DNA from: an uncultured Bacteroidota bacterium
GTDB taxonomy: Bacteria; Bacteroidota; Bacteroidia; Flavobacteriales; Flavobacteriaceae
Assembly (NCBI GenBank): GCA_902510475.1
Contig: CABXCC010000008.1
Coordinates: 1-51,299 of the forward strand
Length of the DNA stretch: 51,299 bases
Direction of reading: 5' to 3'
This document shows positions 10,561 through 19,679 of this stretch, in pieces (positions within the stretch are counted from its first letter, which is position 1; each line of letters starts with the position of its first letter). The notes under the pieces are model-generated. The model saw only the letters and a program-made list of their open reading frames with translations, was not told where the DNA came from and made no database searches. Position numbers and translations under genes: made by a program.

Positions 10561-11837
10561 TTGGGCAGAGAAAAAATAGATTAAAATTAGATTGGATAAT
10601 AATTTCGATTTATCTTTTGCTTGTTGGCTTTGGTGTCGGAAATATTTTATCCTCTAGTATCTCTGGAGAAGAAATTTATCTTTTTGATTTCACAAAATTA
10701 TACGGAAAACAATTCATCTTTGCTTTTATCTCACTATTTGTTGGTTTCATTGTAATTTCTATAGATGTTAAATTTTACGAGAGATTTTCAAGTCTCTTTT
10801 ACCTCTTATCTTTAATATTATTGATATGCCTGTTTTTATTTGGTAAAAGGATAAATGGAGCTTTATCATGGTTTCCAATAGGAAGTTTTAATCTTCAGCC
10901 TAGTGAATTTGTAAAGATTACTGTTGCATTGGCTGTTTCAAAATACATTAGTGATTATCAAACTGATTTAAGAAAAATATCAGACCAAGCAAAATTATTT
11001 TTAATTATTCTAATACCTATTATAATAATTATTTTACAGAATGATACGGGAAGTTCAATTGTGTTTTTTTCGCTTTTTCTTGTTTTATATAGAGAGGGTA
11101 TTTCCCAAAATTATATTAAATCTATTATTGCAATAATTATTTTATCGATAATTACGCTTAAATTTTCATTATTAACCTCCTCCATTATTGCTGTGTTTTT
11201 TACCACTGCATATTATTTTTTTAAAGGAAAAACAAAAAATAAAATTATTAAGATCATTGTTGTTTCATTTCTTAGTCTAACAACTTGTTTTGCAACAACC
11301 TACACTTACAATAATATTTTAAAAAATCATCAAAGGAATTATATTAAAGTATGGTTAAATCTTGAAAAAGACCCACTTAAAATTAAAAAAATGGAGAAAA
11401 CCATTTTATATAACTTAAACGAGTCAAAAAAAGCCATAAGCTCAGGTGGTTTGACCGGAAAAGGATATTTAAAGGGCACTAGGACAATGGGGAATTTTGT
11501 TCCTGCACAACACAGTGATTACATATTCAGTACTGTGGGGGAAGAATGGGGGTTTTTTGGAAGTATTTTTATAATTTTTCTGTATACAATGCTGATTTTA
11601 AGAATCTTATATCTTTCAGAAATTCAAAAAAATAAGTTTAGCAGAGTATATGGCTATTCAACTGCATCAATATTATTTATACATTTTTTAATAAATATTG
11701 GAATGGTATTGGGACTCACCCCTACTATAGGAATACCGTTACCTTTTTTAAGTTATGGCGGATCTAGTTTAATTGCATTTACAATTCTATTATTTGTCTT
11801 TTTAAGATTAGACGCAAATAAAATTAACGAATGGTAA
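10557..11837 (+). CDS. rodA: rod shape-determining SEDS glycosyltransferase RodA
   Basis: A 426-residue SEDS polymerase with about ten membrane helices. It polymerises lipid II into glycan strands together with PBP2. SEDS signatures seen: LQPSEFVKI at about 114-122, the catalytic-loop region HSDYIFSTVGEEWGFFGS and the C-terminal GIPLPFLSYGGSSLI. The start overlaps the PBP2 stop by 4 bp, so the two partners are probably made in a fixed ratio. It is the last gene of the run and ends 2 bp from the convergent gldC stop. No hairpin terminator is visible between them. Confidence 0.97.
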   Translation: MIGQRKNRLKLDWIIISIYLLLVGFGVGNILSSSISGEEIYLFDFTKLYGKQFIFAFISLFVGFIVISIDVKFYERFSSLFYLLSLILLICLFLFGKRINGALSWFPIGSFNLQPSEFVKITVALAVSKYISDYQTDLRKISDQAKLFLIILIPIIIIILQNDTGSSIVFFSLFLVLYREGISQNYIKSIIAIIILSIITLKFSLLTSSIIAVFFTTAYYFFKGKTKNKIIKIIVVSFLSLTTCFATTYTYNNILKNHQRNYIKVWLNLEKDPLKIKKMEKTILYNLNESKKAISSGGLTGKGYLKGTRTMGNFVPAQHSDYIFSTVGEEWGFFGSIFIIFLYTMLILRILYLSEIQKNKFSRVYGYSTASILFIHFLINIGMVLGLTPTIGIPLPFLSYGGSSLIAFTILLFVFLRLDANKINEW

Positions 11838-11839
11838 TC

Positions 11840-12172
11840 TTATTTTTTTAACTCTAGTTTTTCAGCAAAATAGTCACAAAAATCTAACATTGTCTGAGAC
11901 ATCTTTTCATCTTGGGTTGCTCGATTAAAAGTTGTTGCCATACTTGAAAGTATCTGATGAAAGAAAATTTTCATTTCATCTAAAGGCATGTCCTTAGTCC
12001 ACAAATCAATACGTAAACTTTCTTTTCTTTTTGAATCCCATACTGATAAAAAAGCTGCTTTTGTTTCATGGTCTTTAATGCCAGCATCACTGGCTGACCA
12101 TAGAATTTTTTCTGGAATTTTATTCTCGTCTAACTCTACAGAAATTTCAATTTTTGATTTTTGTTTTTTCAT
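11840..12172 (-). CDS. gldC: gliding motility protein GldC
   Basis: A 110-residue cytoplasmic protein matching GldC in length and in the segments KSKIEISVELDENKIPEKI, KAAFLSVWD and DLWTKDMPLDEMKIFFHQ. GldC is found across Bacteroidota with gliding/T9SS genes; it supports gliding, but its biochemical role is unresolved. Its ATG overlaps the gldB stop by one base (TAATG), so gldB-gldC form an operon. This gene pair next to nadE is a familiar flavobacterial arrangement and supports the taxonomic reading. Nothing in the sequence suggests loss of function. Confidence 0.93.
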   Translation of the reverse strand: MKKQKSKIEISVELDENKIPEKILWSASDAGIKDHETKAAFLSVWDSKRKESLRIDLWTKDMPLDEMKIFFHQILSSMATTFNRATQDEKMSQTMLDFCDYFAEKLELKK

Positions 12173-13134
12173 TATTTCTTTGGCTTATATTTTGATTTAT
12201 TATAAATATCAATTGGTTTTAATGCTATCATTTCTTTAAAAGAAATCTTATTATTTTTCATGAAAGATTTTACAATCTGCCAACCAATAAATTTACCAAT
12301 CATTTCTGATGAATCTTTATCATTTTCCAAATAGAATTTAGAAAAAGGAGCATTGTTTATAAATCTACTATTTAGTTTATTGTCTGGATCAAATAGAATT
12401 TCATTTTCAATAAAATAGGTCCAAACAAAATATTCATTTTCAATTGCCCAATTTATCTTCTTTTGACTATAGCCAATTTTAAACTTTTCAGGAACTTCAT
12501 CTAAAATAATATCCTTATAATACAAAACCTTTCCGTGATAAATTATCTTATCAAGAAATGTATAGTCTTCTGAACTTGGGATAAGTTTTTTAGCATACTG
12601 ACTTGCAATATCAGAAATGATATTTTCCTGATTTAAATCTTCTTTTATGTAGTTGGGAATGCCTTCATAGAATCTATGATCAAACCCAAGATAATTATCT
12701 AATCCGATTAGTAAAATCGAGTCAGCAAGAATAATTCGGTTTCTATAATCAACATCTGTATTAACTGTTATTAGTCTTGGTTTTTGGATAGAGTCAAAAT
12801 ACTCGTCATTGTTTTTAAAGAATTTTGTTATTTGGATTTGTAAAGATGTAATATCATCATATTGATACAAAATTTCATTATAAATTTCTCTCTGAATTGG
12901 ATCATTTAATCTTCTTACCCAAATTTCATCTGAAAAATTACTTGGAAAAAATAAAGGGTACATTTCTATAACCCTATCAATTGAGCTTATATTAGATTCA
13001 TAAAAAACTTTTTCAAATCTTTCAATTTTTAATAAATTTTGTGATGGATCTTTCGTTTCAGCACATGATACTATAAAAAGTATAATTAAAAAAATTATAA
13101 TTTTGTTAATGTAGTTTGGCAAAAAGATTGACAT
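12172..13134 (-). CDS. gldB: gliding motility lipoprotein GldB
   Basis: A 320-residue predicted lipoprotein. A hydrophobic helix at about 11-23 ends in the lipobox FIVSC, with acylation at Cys24, followed by AETKDPS. The mature part contains the family stretches IDRVIEMYPLFFPSNFSDEIW and ITVNTDVDYRNRIILADS, and near the C-terminus MIGKFIGWQIVKSFMKNN, a segment reminiscent of zincin-like DUF2268 relatives without a clear HExxH. GldB is required for gliding in the order's model species. It is first in the gldB-gldC operon and is divergent from nadE. Confidence 0.92.
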   Translation of the reverse strand: MSIFLPNYINKIIIFLIILFIVSCAETKDPSQNLLKIERFEKVFYESNISSIDRVIEMYPLFFPSNFSDEIWVRRLNDPIQREIYNEILYQYDDITSLQIQITKFFKNNDEYFDSIQKPRLITVNTDVDYRNRIILADSILLIGLDNYLGFDHRFYEGIPNYIKEDLNQENIISDIASQYAKKLIPSSEDYTFLDKIIYHGKVLYYKDIILDEVPEKFKIGYSQKKINWAIENEYFVWTYFIENEILFDPDNKLNSRFINNAPFSKFYLENDKDSSEMIGKFIGWQIVKSFMKNNKISFKEMIALKPIDIYNKSKYKPKK

Positions 13135-13152
13135 TAGTTTATTTTAGCATTA

Positions 13153-13160
13153 CAAATATA
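13153..13160 (-). promoter_or_regulatory. candidate -7 box for gldBC
   Basis: Read on minus, TATATTTG matches TAnnTTTG exactly and lies 18 bp before the gldB ATG (13134), a normal distance for a short leader. The 51-bp intergenic region also holds TACCTTTA on the plus strand (13171-13178), one base off consensus and 7 bp before nadE. No clear -33 element is seen for either. Confidence 0.4.
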
Positions 13161-13185
13161 ATATACTTTTTACCTTTAATAAGAA

Positions 13186-13971
13186 ATGAAAGAATCAGAA
13201 ACTATAGATCATATCGTTGATTGGATCAAAGATTACCAAAGTAAAAATAAAATTAAGGGGTTGGTTATAGGTGTTTCAGGTGGAATTGATTCTGCCCTAA
13301 CATCTACGTTATGTGCTTTAACGGGTTTAAATACATTGTGCTTGAATATGCCAATAAGACAGAAAAAGGAACAATTCGATAGAGCAGCTAAGCATATCTC
13401 ATGGCTAAAAAATAAATTTGAAAATGTAAATTCTATAAATATCGATCTAACAGCTTTTTTTGAGAAATTTGAATCAACGGTTGATACAAGTTTTGATAAA
13501 AGCGAATTAGGTCTAGCAAATTCTAGATCTAGAATGAGAATGCTAACACTATACTATTATGCAGGAATTAGTAATTCAATTGTTGTTGGTACTGGAAATA
13601 AAGTTGAAGATTTTGGAATTGGATTTTATACTAAGTATGGTGATGGAGGGGTTGATATAAGCCCGATTGCTGACCTAATGAAAAGTGAAGTATACGAATT
13701 ATCAAAGTATTTGGAGATTAGCAAAAGCATATTAAATGCAGCCCCCACAGACGGTTTATGGGATGATGACAGAAGTGATGAAGATCAAATTGGAGTTTCT
13801 TATGAAGATCTTGAAAATATAATGAGTAGATTAGAAAATGGTGAAGACCCTCAAGAATTTGATGTTAAAATTAAAAGTTTTTATGAAGTATATATTGGTC
13901 ATCATAAAAGTAACAAACACAAGATGGCAGAAATTCCAGTCTGTAAAATTCCTAGTAAATTAAAATTATAA
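13186..13971 (+). CDS. nadE: ammonia-dependent NAD+ synthetase
   Basis: Makes NAD+ from deamido-NAD+, ATP and ammonia in the cytoplasm. The 261-residue length fits the short, ammonia-dependent form without an amidohydrolase domain. The PP-loop SGGIDSALTS is at about 31-40, the NAD/deamido-NAD contact TGNKVEDFGIGFYTKYGDGGVDISPIADL at about 140-170, and the PTDGLWDDDRSDEDQIG loop near 191-207. The gene is divergent from gldB and convergent with dnaG, with which it overlaps by 6 bp at the stop codons. No hairpin terminator is visible at that junction. Confidence 0.97.
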   Translation: MKESETIDHIVDWIKDYQSKNKIKGLVIGVSGGIDSALTSTLCALTGLNTLCLNMPIRQKKEQFDRAAKHISWLKNKFENVNSINIDLTAFFEKFESTVDTSFDKSELGLANSRSRMRMLTLYYYAGISNSIVVGTGNKVEDFGIGFYTKYGDGGVDISPIADLMKSEVYELSKYLEISKSILNAAPTDGLWDDDRSDEDQIGVSYEDLENIMSRLENGEDPQEFDVKIKSFYEVYIGHHKSNKHKMAEIPVCKIPSKLKL

Positions 13972-15915
13972 TACCCTATTTAATTTTTCTGAAAGTAGCT
14001 TTTTAAGATTTGAATAATTTACAACTTCTTCTAAAACAGAGTCAGTAATATTCTTTTTTAAACTTTCGTCTTTAAACCCGTTTACCTTTTTATCTATTAA
14101 AAAACATCTCAAATTCAAAATAGTTTCAATCGTAAGTTGAGAGAGTGAATTTTTTTTTGACCTGGGGTATATATTGTTTTTCTCCCAATTATGAAGAAAA
14201 TATTTTTCATTATCCATTATTATATTAGTGACTTCAAGCTGTTGATTTTCAGATAACTTATTCATAAACTTGTCTATACTTATCTCTTTATTTTCGTTAA
14301 AGCACTCAATAATATTGAAATATATATTTTTAAAATCATCGTTTGAAAATTCCATTTCGTCAATATGTAAGTCCATATATACTTTTTCAAAAACTTTTAA
14401 TGATCTCTTTGATATATTTGTTTCTGAAATACCTTGTTCGTTTTGGGAAAAAACCTCTTCTTCAAAATCAATTGATTCATTTCCATATAACAGTAAAATT
14501 TCTATAATTTTTTTTTCTAACTCATACAGTGCATTAACTTCTCTTTTATTTTTATCACCTTTAACAATAGAAATGGGTTCAAATATTTTTTTTGGTTTCT
14601 TCTTTTGAGAATTAAAATCTTGCTTCCTAATCTGAGCCAATGTACTGTATAACACTTGCTCACTTATATCCATTATTGAGGAACATTCTTTGACATAAAT
14701 TTCTCGCTTTATTTGATCAGAAATTTTAGCAATACTCTCCACCATATCACGTATAACACCTGCTTTCTTGACCGGATCACTATTTGATTCGTTTAATAAT
14801 AAGGACGCTTTATAAACTATAAAATCTTTAGAACTTTCTTCAAAGTATAATTTTACTTCATCTAAGTTTTTATCGCTTACAAAGGTATCAGGGTCTTCGT
14901 TTTTTGGTAAATTACAGATCTTTACATTCATTCCTTGCTCAAGTATTAAATCAATACCTCTTAAAGTTGCTCTTGAGCCTGCTTCATCTCCATCAAAAAG
15001 AACGGTTATATTTTTTGTTAATCTATTAATCAATCTAATTTGACTTTCTGTAAGTGCAGTCCCAGATGATGCCACAACATTTGTGATACCACTCTGATGC
15101 ATTTTAATTACGTCCGTATAACCCTCAACTAAGTAACATTTATCTTCTTTAACAATTGATTGCTTACTTTCGAATATTCCGTATAGGACTTTACTTTTTT
15201 GATAAATTAAAGATTCAGGGGAATTTATGTACTTAGCAATATTTTTTGAAGCTCCTAATATTCTTCCTCCAAAACCCAAAACTCTTCCAGACATGCTCCT
15301 AATAGGGAAAATAATTCTTCCTCTAAACCTGTCTATATTATTAGATTCTTTAACAATTGTAAGTCCTGTTTTCTCTAAATAATTTGTTTTATATCCGGCT
15401 TTATTTGCAGAATAAGAAAAGTCATCTATTTTTTTTAATGAATATCCGATTTCAAATTTTTCAATAGTTTTATTGTTAAAACCTCTTTCTTTTAGATACG
15501 ATAAGGCAATTGTCTTTCCTTCTTCTGAATTTAATTTTTTCTTAAAATGGTTTTTAGCATAATCAGAAATTAGAAAAAGACTTTCTTTTTCATTGTCTTC
15601 AGTAATTTGCTCAGCTGTTTTTTGCGTTTCTTCAACTTCTATATTGTATTTATTAGCAATATATTTAATCGCCTCTGGATAAGTATATTGTTCATGCTCC
15701 ATTAAAAAAGTTATTACAGTACCTCCCTTTCCACTTGAAAAATCTTTCCAAATTTGCTTGGCAGGTGAAACCATAAAACTTGGTGTTCTTTCTTCGCTAA
15801 AAGGGCTTAAACCTTTAAAGTTTGATCCTGATTTTTTTAACTGAACAAAATCACCTATAACCTCCTCTACAAGGGCAGTTTCAAATACTTTTTGTATGGT
15901 GCTTTTTGAAATCAA
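13966..15915 (-). CDS. dnaG: DNA primase DnaG lacking zinc-ligand cysteines
   Basis: Synthesises RNA primers at the replication fork. It has 649 residues: N-terminal CHC2-type domain (about 5-95), TOPRIM catalytic core (YLVEGYTDVIKMHQSG, FDGDEAGSRATLRG) and a helical C-terminal DnaB-interacting region. The zinc finger is degenerate: the usual CPFH is SPFS (37-40), and the second Cys pair is replaced in WKDFSSGKGG (56-65), while the TPSF and GG flanks are kept. The start is TTG at 15915: no in-frame ATG lies upstream, a stop occurs four codons earlier, and MISKSTI matches how flavobacterial primases begin. I recall the cysteine loss as a lineage trait. Confidence 0.97.
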   Translation of the reverse strand: MISKSTIQKVFETALVEEVIGDFVQLKKSGSNFKGLSPFSEERTPSFMVSPAKQIWKDFSSGKGGTVITFLMEHEQYTYPEAIKYIANKYNIEVEETQKTAEQITEDNEKESLFLISDYAKNHFKKKLNSEEGKTIALSYLKERGFNNKTIEKFEIGYSLKKIDDFSYSANKAGYKTNYLEKTGLTIVKESNNIDRFRGRIIFPIRSMSGRVLGFGGRILGASKNIAKYINSPESLIYQKSKVLYGIFESKQSIVKEDKCYLVEGYTDVIKMHQSGITNVVASSGTALTESQIRLINRLTKNITVLFDGDEAGSRATLRGIDLILEQGMNVKICNLPKNEDPDTFVSDKNLDEVKLYFEESSKDFIVYKASLLLNESNSDPVKKAGVIRDMVESIAKISDQIKREIYVKECSSIMDISEQVLYSTLAQIRKQDFNSQKKKPKKIFEPISIVKGDKNKREVNALYELEKKIIEILLLYGNESIDFEEEVFSQNEQGISETNISKRSLKVFEKVYMDLHIDEMEFSNDDFKNIYFNIIECFNENKEISIDKFMNKLSENQQLEVTNIIMDNEKYFLHNWEKNNIYPRSKKNSLSQLTIETILNLRCFLIDKKVNGFKDESLKKNITDSVLEEVVNYSNLKKLLSEKLNRVL

Positions 15916-16069
15916 ATACTTAAATTAAATAACTATGTAATTTAATAAATTAATAATGATAATTCCCTGTTTTTATATTCAATATATTATGGACATTGAT
16001 ATTTCGACTTTTTATTTTAAATTTTTATGATGATTTTATTAAATTGTAGCAACTTTAAATTAAACCAAT

Positions 16070-17461
16070 ATGCAAAAAATTACTTTTTTACTTTTATTAT
16101 TTACAGCAGGAATATTTTCCCAAACAATACAGATGCCTGATATCCCCGAAGACGGTATTACTTATCAGACAAAAACTTTAAATAGTGCAATACCAATATG
16201 TTCCCCAGCACCTCCAGAACCTGGTGATTATATTGTAGAAATGTATGACGGATATGGTGATGGATGGCAAAGTACTGGAATTGAAGTATGTATAGACGCC
16301 AATTGCCAAGATGTAACATTAGCGTCTGGAAACTTCGCTGAGTACACAGTCTCAGTCCCTGATGGAACAGGTACTTTAAGTTGGGATTGGGCTGGAGACG
16401 ATTACCCAAATGAAGTATTTTTAGTAGTATACGCTCCAGACGGAAGTTTACTATTCTTTGGAACAGGTTTACCTCCAGATCAGATGTCGCTATATCAAAA
16501 TGGTGCATACCCAGAAAGTGTATGGAACGAAACATTTCTTGATGAAACTTCTCCAAATTACGGGAACCACATAGTGATGTCTGTTGGGTTACTACCAATC
16601 ACATTTTGTGAACTAACTGATAATTGGGATTTTTCAGGGATTTCTCATGAAGCAGAAGTTGAAGTTACTATGATACCTATTGAAAACTCATCGTATTCTT
16701 CTTCCGAGTATCCAAACACTACACATGTAAAATCTTTCCTCTCTGGTGATCAATCTGTAGTTCAATTTCCAGGGTTTACATCCTCTGGTTATACATACAA
16801 TGGTGAAAATAGTATAATTAATAGTAATTATTCCACAGCATTAACAATTATGCCCTATCCGTTTAGCGTAGGTGACAGTCACTCTGATGCTGTTTATAAC
16901 ATCCCTTTTGATTGTGCTATCTGCCCTCCTGAGATGTATAGAGACCATGAAGTAACAACTCAAGCTTTAGGCTCTGGAACTGTAACAATGCCTGACGGAA
17001 GTATATATAATAATGTTGTTTTAGTTCAGCATGATGCTATATTTTCCGATGCTCAAACTGGTTCTGACCCATGTATAACAGCAAGAACATCATATTTCTG
17101 GTGGGCTGAAGATTTAGGAATTCCTTTGATTGAGACATACTCTCAAGTTACGTATGGAGCTTGTGACTTCCCGTCTGCTCAATTTACAAGATTTTATGCA
17201 GGAGATCCATTATCTACGACAAATGCTGAAATCTTGGATATGAGAATTTATCCAAATCCAGTTAACGGAAATTATGTTACGATTCAATCACCAATCCAAG
17301 GATTGAAAGAGGTTGAAGTATATACAATAACTGGTAGAAAATTACTGCAAACCGTTCTTACGGATGATCAACTTGATGTAAGCTCGTTTAATAGTGGTTT
17401 CTATGTGGTTAAAGTAACAATCAATGGACAGAGTAAATTATCAAAATTAGTAGTTAGATAG
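16070..17461 (+). CDS. secreted T9SS cargo protein with GDGW domain
   Basis: A 463-residue exported protein of unknown function. The signal peptide is residues 1-17 (ending AGIFSQ). A beta-rich domain at about 45-140 contains MYDGYGDGWQST, a motif common in secreted marine Bacteroidota proteins. A middle section (about 180-385) rich in Ser, Thr and Tyr matches nothing I recognise. The C-terminal 75 residues form a T9SS type A sorting domain: RIYPNPVNGNYVTIQ, VEVYTITGRKLLQ, GFYVVKVTINGQSKLSKLVVR. It should be exported through the type IX system and anchored or released at the surface. Its coding sequence looks less AT-extreme than its neighbours. It stands alone and ends at a terminator shared with rlmN. 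Confidence 0.9.
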   Translation: MQKITFLLLLFTAGIFSQTIQMPDIPEDGITYQTKTLNSAIPICSPAPPEPGDYIVEMYDGYGDGWQSTGIEVCIDANCQDVTLASGNFAEYTVSVPDGTGTLSWDWAGDDYPNEVFLVVYAPDGSLLFFGTGLPPDQMSLYQNGAYPESVWNETFLDETSPNYGNHIVMSVGLLPITFCELTDNWDFSGISHEAEVEVTMIPIENSSYSSSEYPNTTHVKSFLSGDQSVVQFPGFTSSGYTYNGENSIINSNYSTALTIMPYPFSVGDSHSDAVYNIPFDCAICPPEMYRDHEVTTQALGSGTVTMPDGSIYNNVVLVQHDAIFSDAQTGSDPCITARTSYFWWAEDLGIPLIETYSQVTYGACDFPSAQFTRFYAGDPLSTTNAEILDMRIYPNPVNGNYVTIQSPIQGLKEVEVYTITGRKLLQTVLTDDQLDVSSFNSGFYVVKVTINGQSKLSKLVVR

Positions 17462-17488
17462 TTTATTAGATCTTATTTAATAAAAAAG

Positions 17489-17518
17489 AATGCCAGATAA
17501 AGTATTTTATCTGGCATT
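17489..17518. terminator. bidirectional intrinsic terminator, T9SS cargo / rlmN
   Basis: The arms AATGCCAGATAAA (17489-17501) and TTTATCTGGCATT (17506-17518) are perfect 13-bp complements around a 4-base loop, with T5 following on plus and an A-run on the other side serving minus. The rlmN stop codon (17507-17509) and its last three sense codons lie in the right arm, so coding and termination share bases. Confidence 0.92.
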
Positions 17519-18550
17519 TTTATTAGCAAGTTGACCACATGCAGCATCAATATCTTGCCCTCTTGATCTACGTATGGTTGCCTTTATCTTGTTGCGCTCT
17601 AATAATTGCATGTAATGGTCTAAAACATCATCTGGTGCCTGAACAAAACTAGGGTCATCAATACTATTATATTGAATCAGATTAACCTTACTTGGGGTCT
17701 TTTTACAAAACTTTATAAGAGCATGTATATCTTCTATTTTATCATTAACTCCCTTCCAAACTACATATTCATATGTAATTATTTTTTTTGTTTTATTATA
17801 CCAATATTGTAAAGCATCAGCAAGTTCATCTAAATCCATTTTTTCATTAAATGGCATAATCGAAGTTCTGGTTTCATTTATCGCAGAATGTAAAGAAACG
17901 GCGAGTTTGAATTTTACATTATCATCAGCTATTTTTTTAATCATTTTTGGTACACCTGAGGTTGAAACTACTATTCTCTTAGATGACATTCCCAGTCCAG
18001 ATTTTGATGTAATCTTATGAATTGATTTTAACAAATTGTTATAATTCATCAGAGGCTCCCCCATACCCATGAAAACAATATTAGTAAGAGGTCTATTAAA
18101 AAATTCCTTTGCTTGTCTACTAATTAAAACTACTTGATCATATATCTCATCAGGATTTAAATTTCTCATTCTCTTTAATCTTGCAGTAGCACAAAACTTA
18201 CAATTTAAACTACAACCAACTTGAGAAGAAACACAAGCTGTTATTCTACCTTTAGTGGGAATTAATACACATTCAACAACAAATCCATCAAACAATTCAA
18301 TTGCATTTTTAATCGTTCCATCGGAACTTTTTTGCATTTTATGAACCTTGATATTATTTATAACAAAGTTGTTATTTAGAAAATTTATCAGCTCATCTGG
18401 CAAATTTTTCATCTCAGAAAAACTATAAATAGATTTAGTCCATAGCCAGTGAAAAACCTGTTTAGACCTATATGGCTTAAATGAATTTGAGATTAATATT
18501 TCCTTAAATTCCTGCTCGGTAAGGGATCGAATATCCTTTTTGGAAACCAA
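17507..18550 (-). CDS. rlmN: 23S rRNA A2503 / tRNA A37 C2-methyltransferase
   Basis: Radical-SAM methyltransferase that makes 2-methyladenosine at 23S rRNA A2503 and in some tRNAs. It has 347 residues. The [4Fe-4S] ligand motif CSLNCKFCATAR is at about 116-127, MGMGEPLMNY marks the GxGE SAM motif, and the catalytic C-terminal Cys lies in DIDAACGQLA. The N-terminal helical domain (FKPYRSKQVFHWLW) is intact. It is the last gene of the long minus-strand run that starts at pheA, 6 bp after queA. Its 3' end is built into the terminator hairpin, and the protein ends KNAR. Confidence 0.97.
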   Translation of the reverse strand: MVSKKDIRSLTEQEFKEILISNSFKPYRSKQVFHWLWTKSIYSFSEMKNLPDELINFLNNNFVINNIKVHKMQKSSDGTIKNAIELFDGFVVECVLIPTKGRITACVSSQVGCSLNCKFCATARLKRMRNLNPDEIYDQVVLISRQAKEFFNRPLTNIVFMGMGEPLMNYNNLLKSIHKITSKSGLGMSSKRIVVSTSGVPKMIKKIADDNVKFKLAVSLHSAINETRTSIMPFNEKMDLDELADALQYWYNKTKKIITYEYVVWKGVNDKIEDIHALIKFCKKTPSKVNLIQYNSIDDPSFVQAPDDVLDHYMQLLERNKIKATIRRSRGQDIDAACGQLANKNAR

Positions 18551-18556
18551 AATTAT

Positions 18557-19612
18557 TTATATAATTAACATTGAATCACCATAACTGAGAAAGTTATATT
18601 TTTCTTTCATAGCCTCCTCATATGCCTTTTTAATAAAATCATTTCCTAAAAAAGCAGAGCTCATCATTAGTAAAGTTGACTTAGGCATATGAAAATTAGT
18701 GATCATGGAATTTGCAATACTAAATTCATATGGTGGAAATATAAATTTATTTGTCCATCCGTTAAATTCGTTGAGAGTTCCCATTGATGAAACAGAACTT
18801 TCGATAGCTCTCATTACGGTGGTACCTACGGCACATATTCTTCTTTTATTAGCTAAACCTTCGTTAATCATATTAGCAGAGGATTGCTCTATAATAACTC
18901 TTTCACTATCCATTTTATGTTTTGAAAGATCTTCAACCTCAACAGGATTAAATGAGCCAAGGCCAACGTGAAGAGTAATTTCAGAGAACTTAATTCCTTT
19001 GATTTCTAATCTTTTCATCAAATGTTTTGAGAAATGTAGTCCAGCAGTTGGAGCAGCAACAGCACCTTCGTGTTTGGCATAAATAGTTTGATACCTGTCT
19101 TTGTCTTCAGGCTCAACTTCTCTATTAATATATTTTGGAAGAGGTGTTTCCCCTAAATTGATTAATAATTTTCTAAAATCTTCATAGCCAACATCACATA
19201 AAAATCTTAATGTTCTTCCTCTAGAAGTGGTATTATCAATTACCTCAGCAACCAGTTTATCATCATCGCCAAAGTAGAGTTTATTACCAATTCTAATCTT
19301 CCGGGCTGGGTCAACCAAAACATCCCAAAGTCTCTGCTCAGCATTTAACTCTCTTAACAAAAAAACTTCAATTCTTGCACCTGTTTTTTCCTTGTTACCA
19401 TATAATCTTGCTGGAAATACCTTAGTATTATTTAATACAACAACATCGTCTTCATCAAAATATTCAATCATATCCTTAAATTGCCTATGCTGAATAGAGT
19501 AATCCTTTCGGTCAATAACCATAAGTTTTGATTCATCTCTATTTTTATTTGGATATTCAGCAACCAGTTTTTCAGGCAACTCATAACTAAAATCTGAAAG
19601 TTTCATTTTCAT
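18557..19612 (-). CDS. queA: S-adenosylmethionine:tRNA ribosyltransferase-isomerase
   Basis: Transfers and isomerises the ribosyl of SAM onto 7-aminomethyl-deazaguanine in tRNA, giving epoxyqueuosine. It has 351 residues (349 if Met3 is the start). Family blocks: [66 protein letters not shown] and [12 protein letters not shown]. Relatives usually begin MKLSDF-like, so ATG 19606 is as likely as 19612. It follows aroA after 67 bp, the largest gap in this run, so it may have its own promoter. rlmN follows after 6 bp, making a small RNA-modification pair. Confidence 0.97.
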   Translation of the reverse strand: MKMKLSDFSYELPEKLVAEYPNKNRDESKLMVIDRKDYSIQHRQFKDMIEYFDEDDVVVLNNTKVFPARLYGNKEKTGARIEVFLLRELNAEQRLWDVLVDPARKIRIGNKLYFGDDDKLVAEVIDNTTSRGRTLRFLCDVGYEDFRKLLINLGETPLPKYINREVEPEDKDRYQTIYAKHEGAVAAPTAGLHFSKHLMKRLEIKGIKFSEITLHVGLGSFNPVEVEDLSKHKMDSERVIIEQSSANMINEGLANKRRICAVGTTVMRAIESSVSSMGTLNEFNGWTNKFIFPPYEFSIANSMITNFHMPKSTLLMMSSAFLGNDFIKKAYEEAMKEKYNFLSYGDSMLII

Positions 19613-19679
19613 AACGGAGGTATTAAAAGTTGCAAATATACAATCTTGAGATAGGGGTTGTCAAGTAAATGGTATTATT

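Noticed and set aside
15916-16069. Gene or RNA in the longest intergenic region
   Set aside because: 154 bp of AT-rich DNA between divergent dnaG and the T9SS cargo gene, with no credible ORF, tRNA-like fold or exact -7 box; it presumably holds the two promoters.
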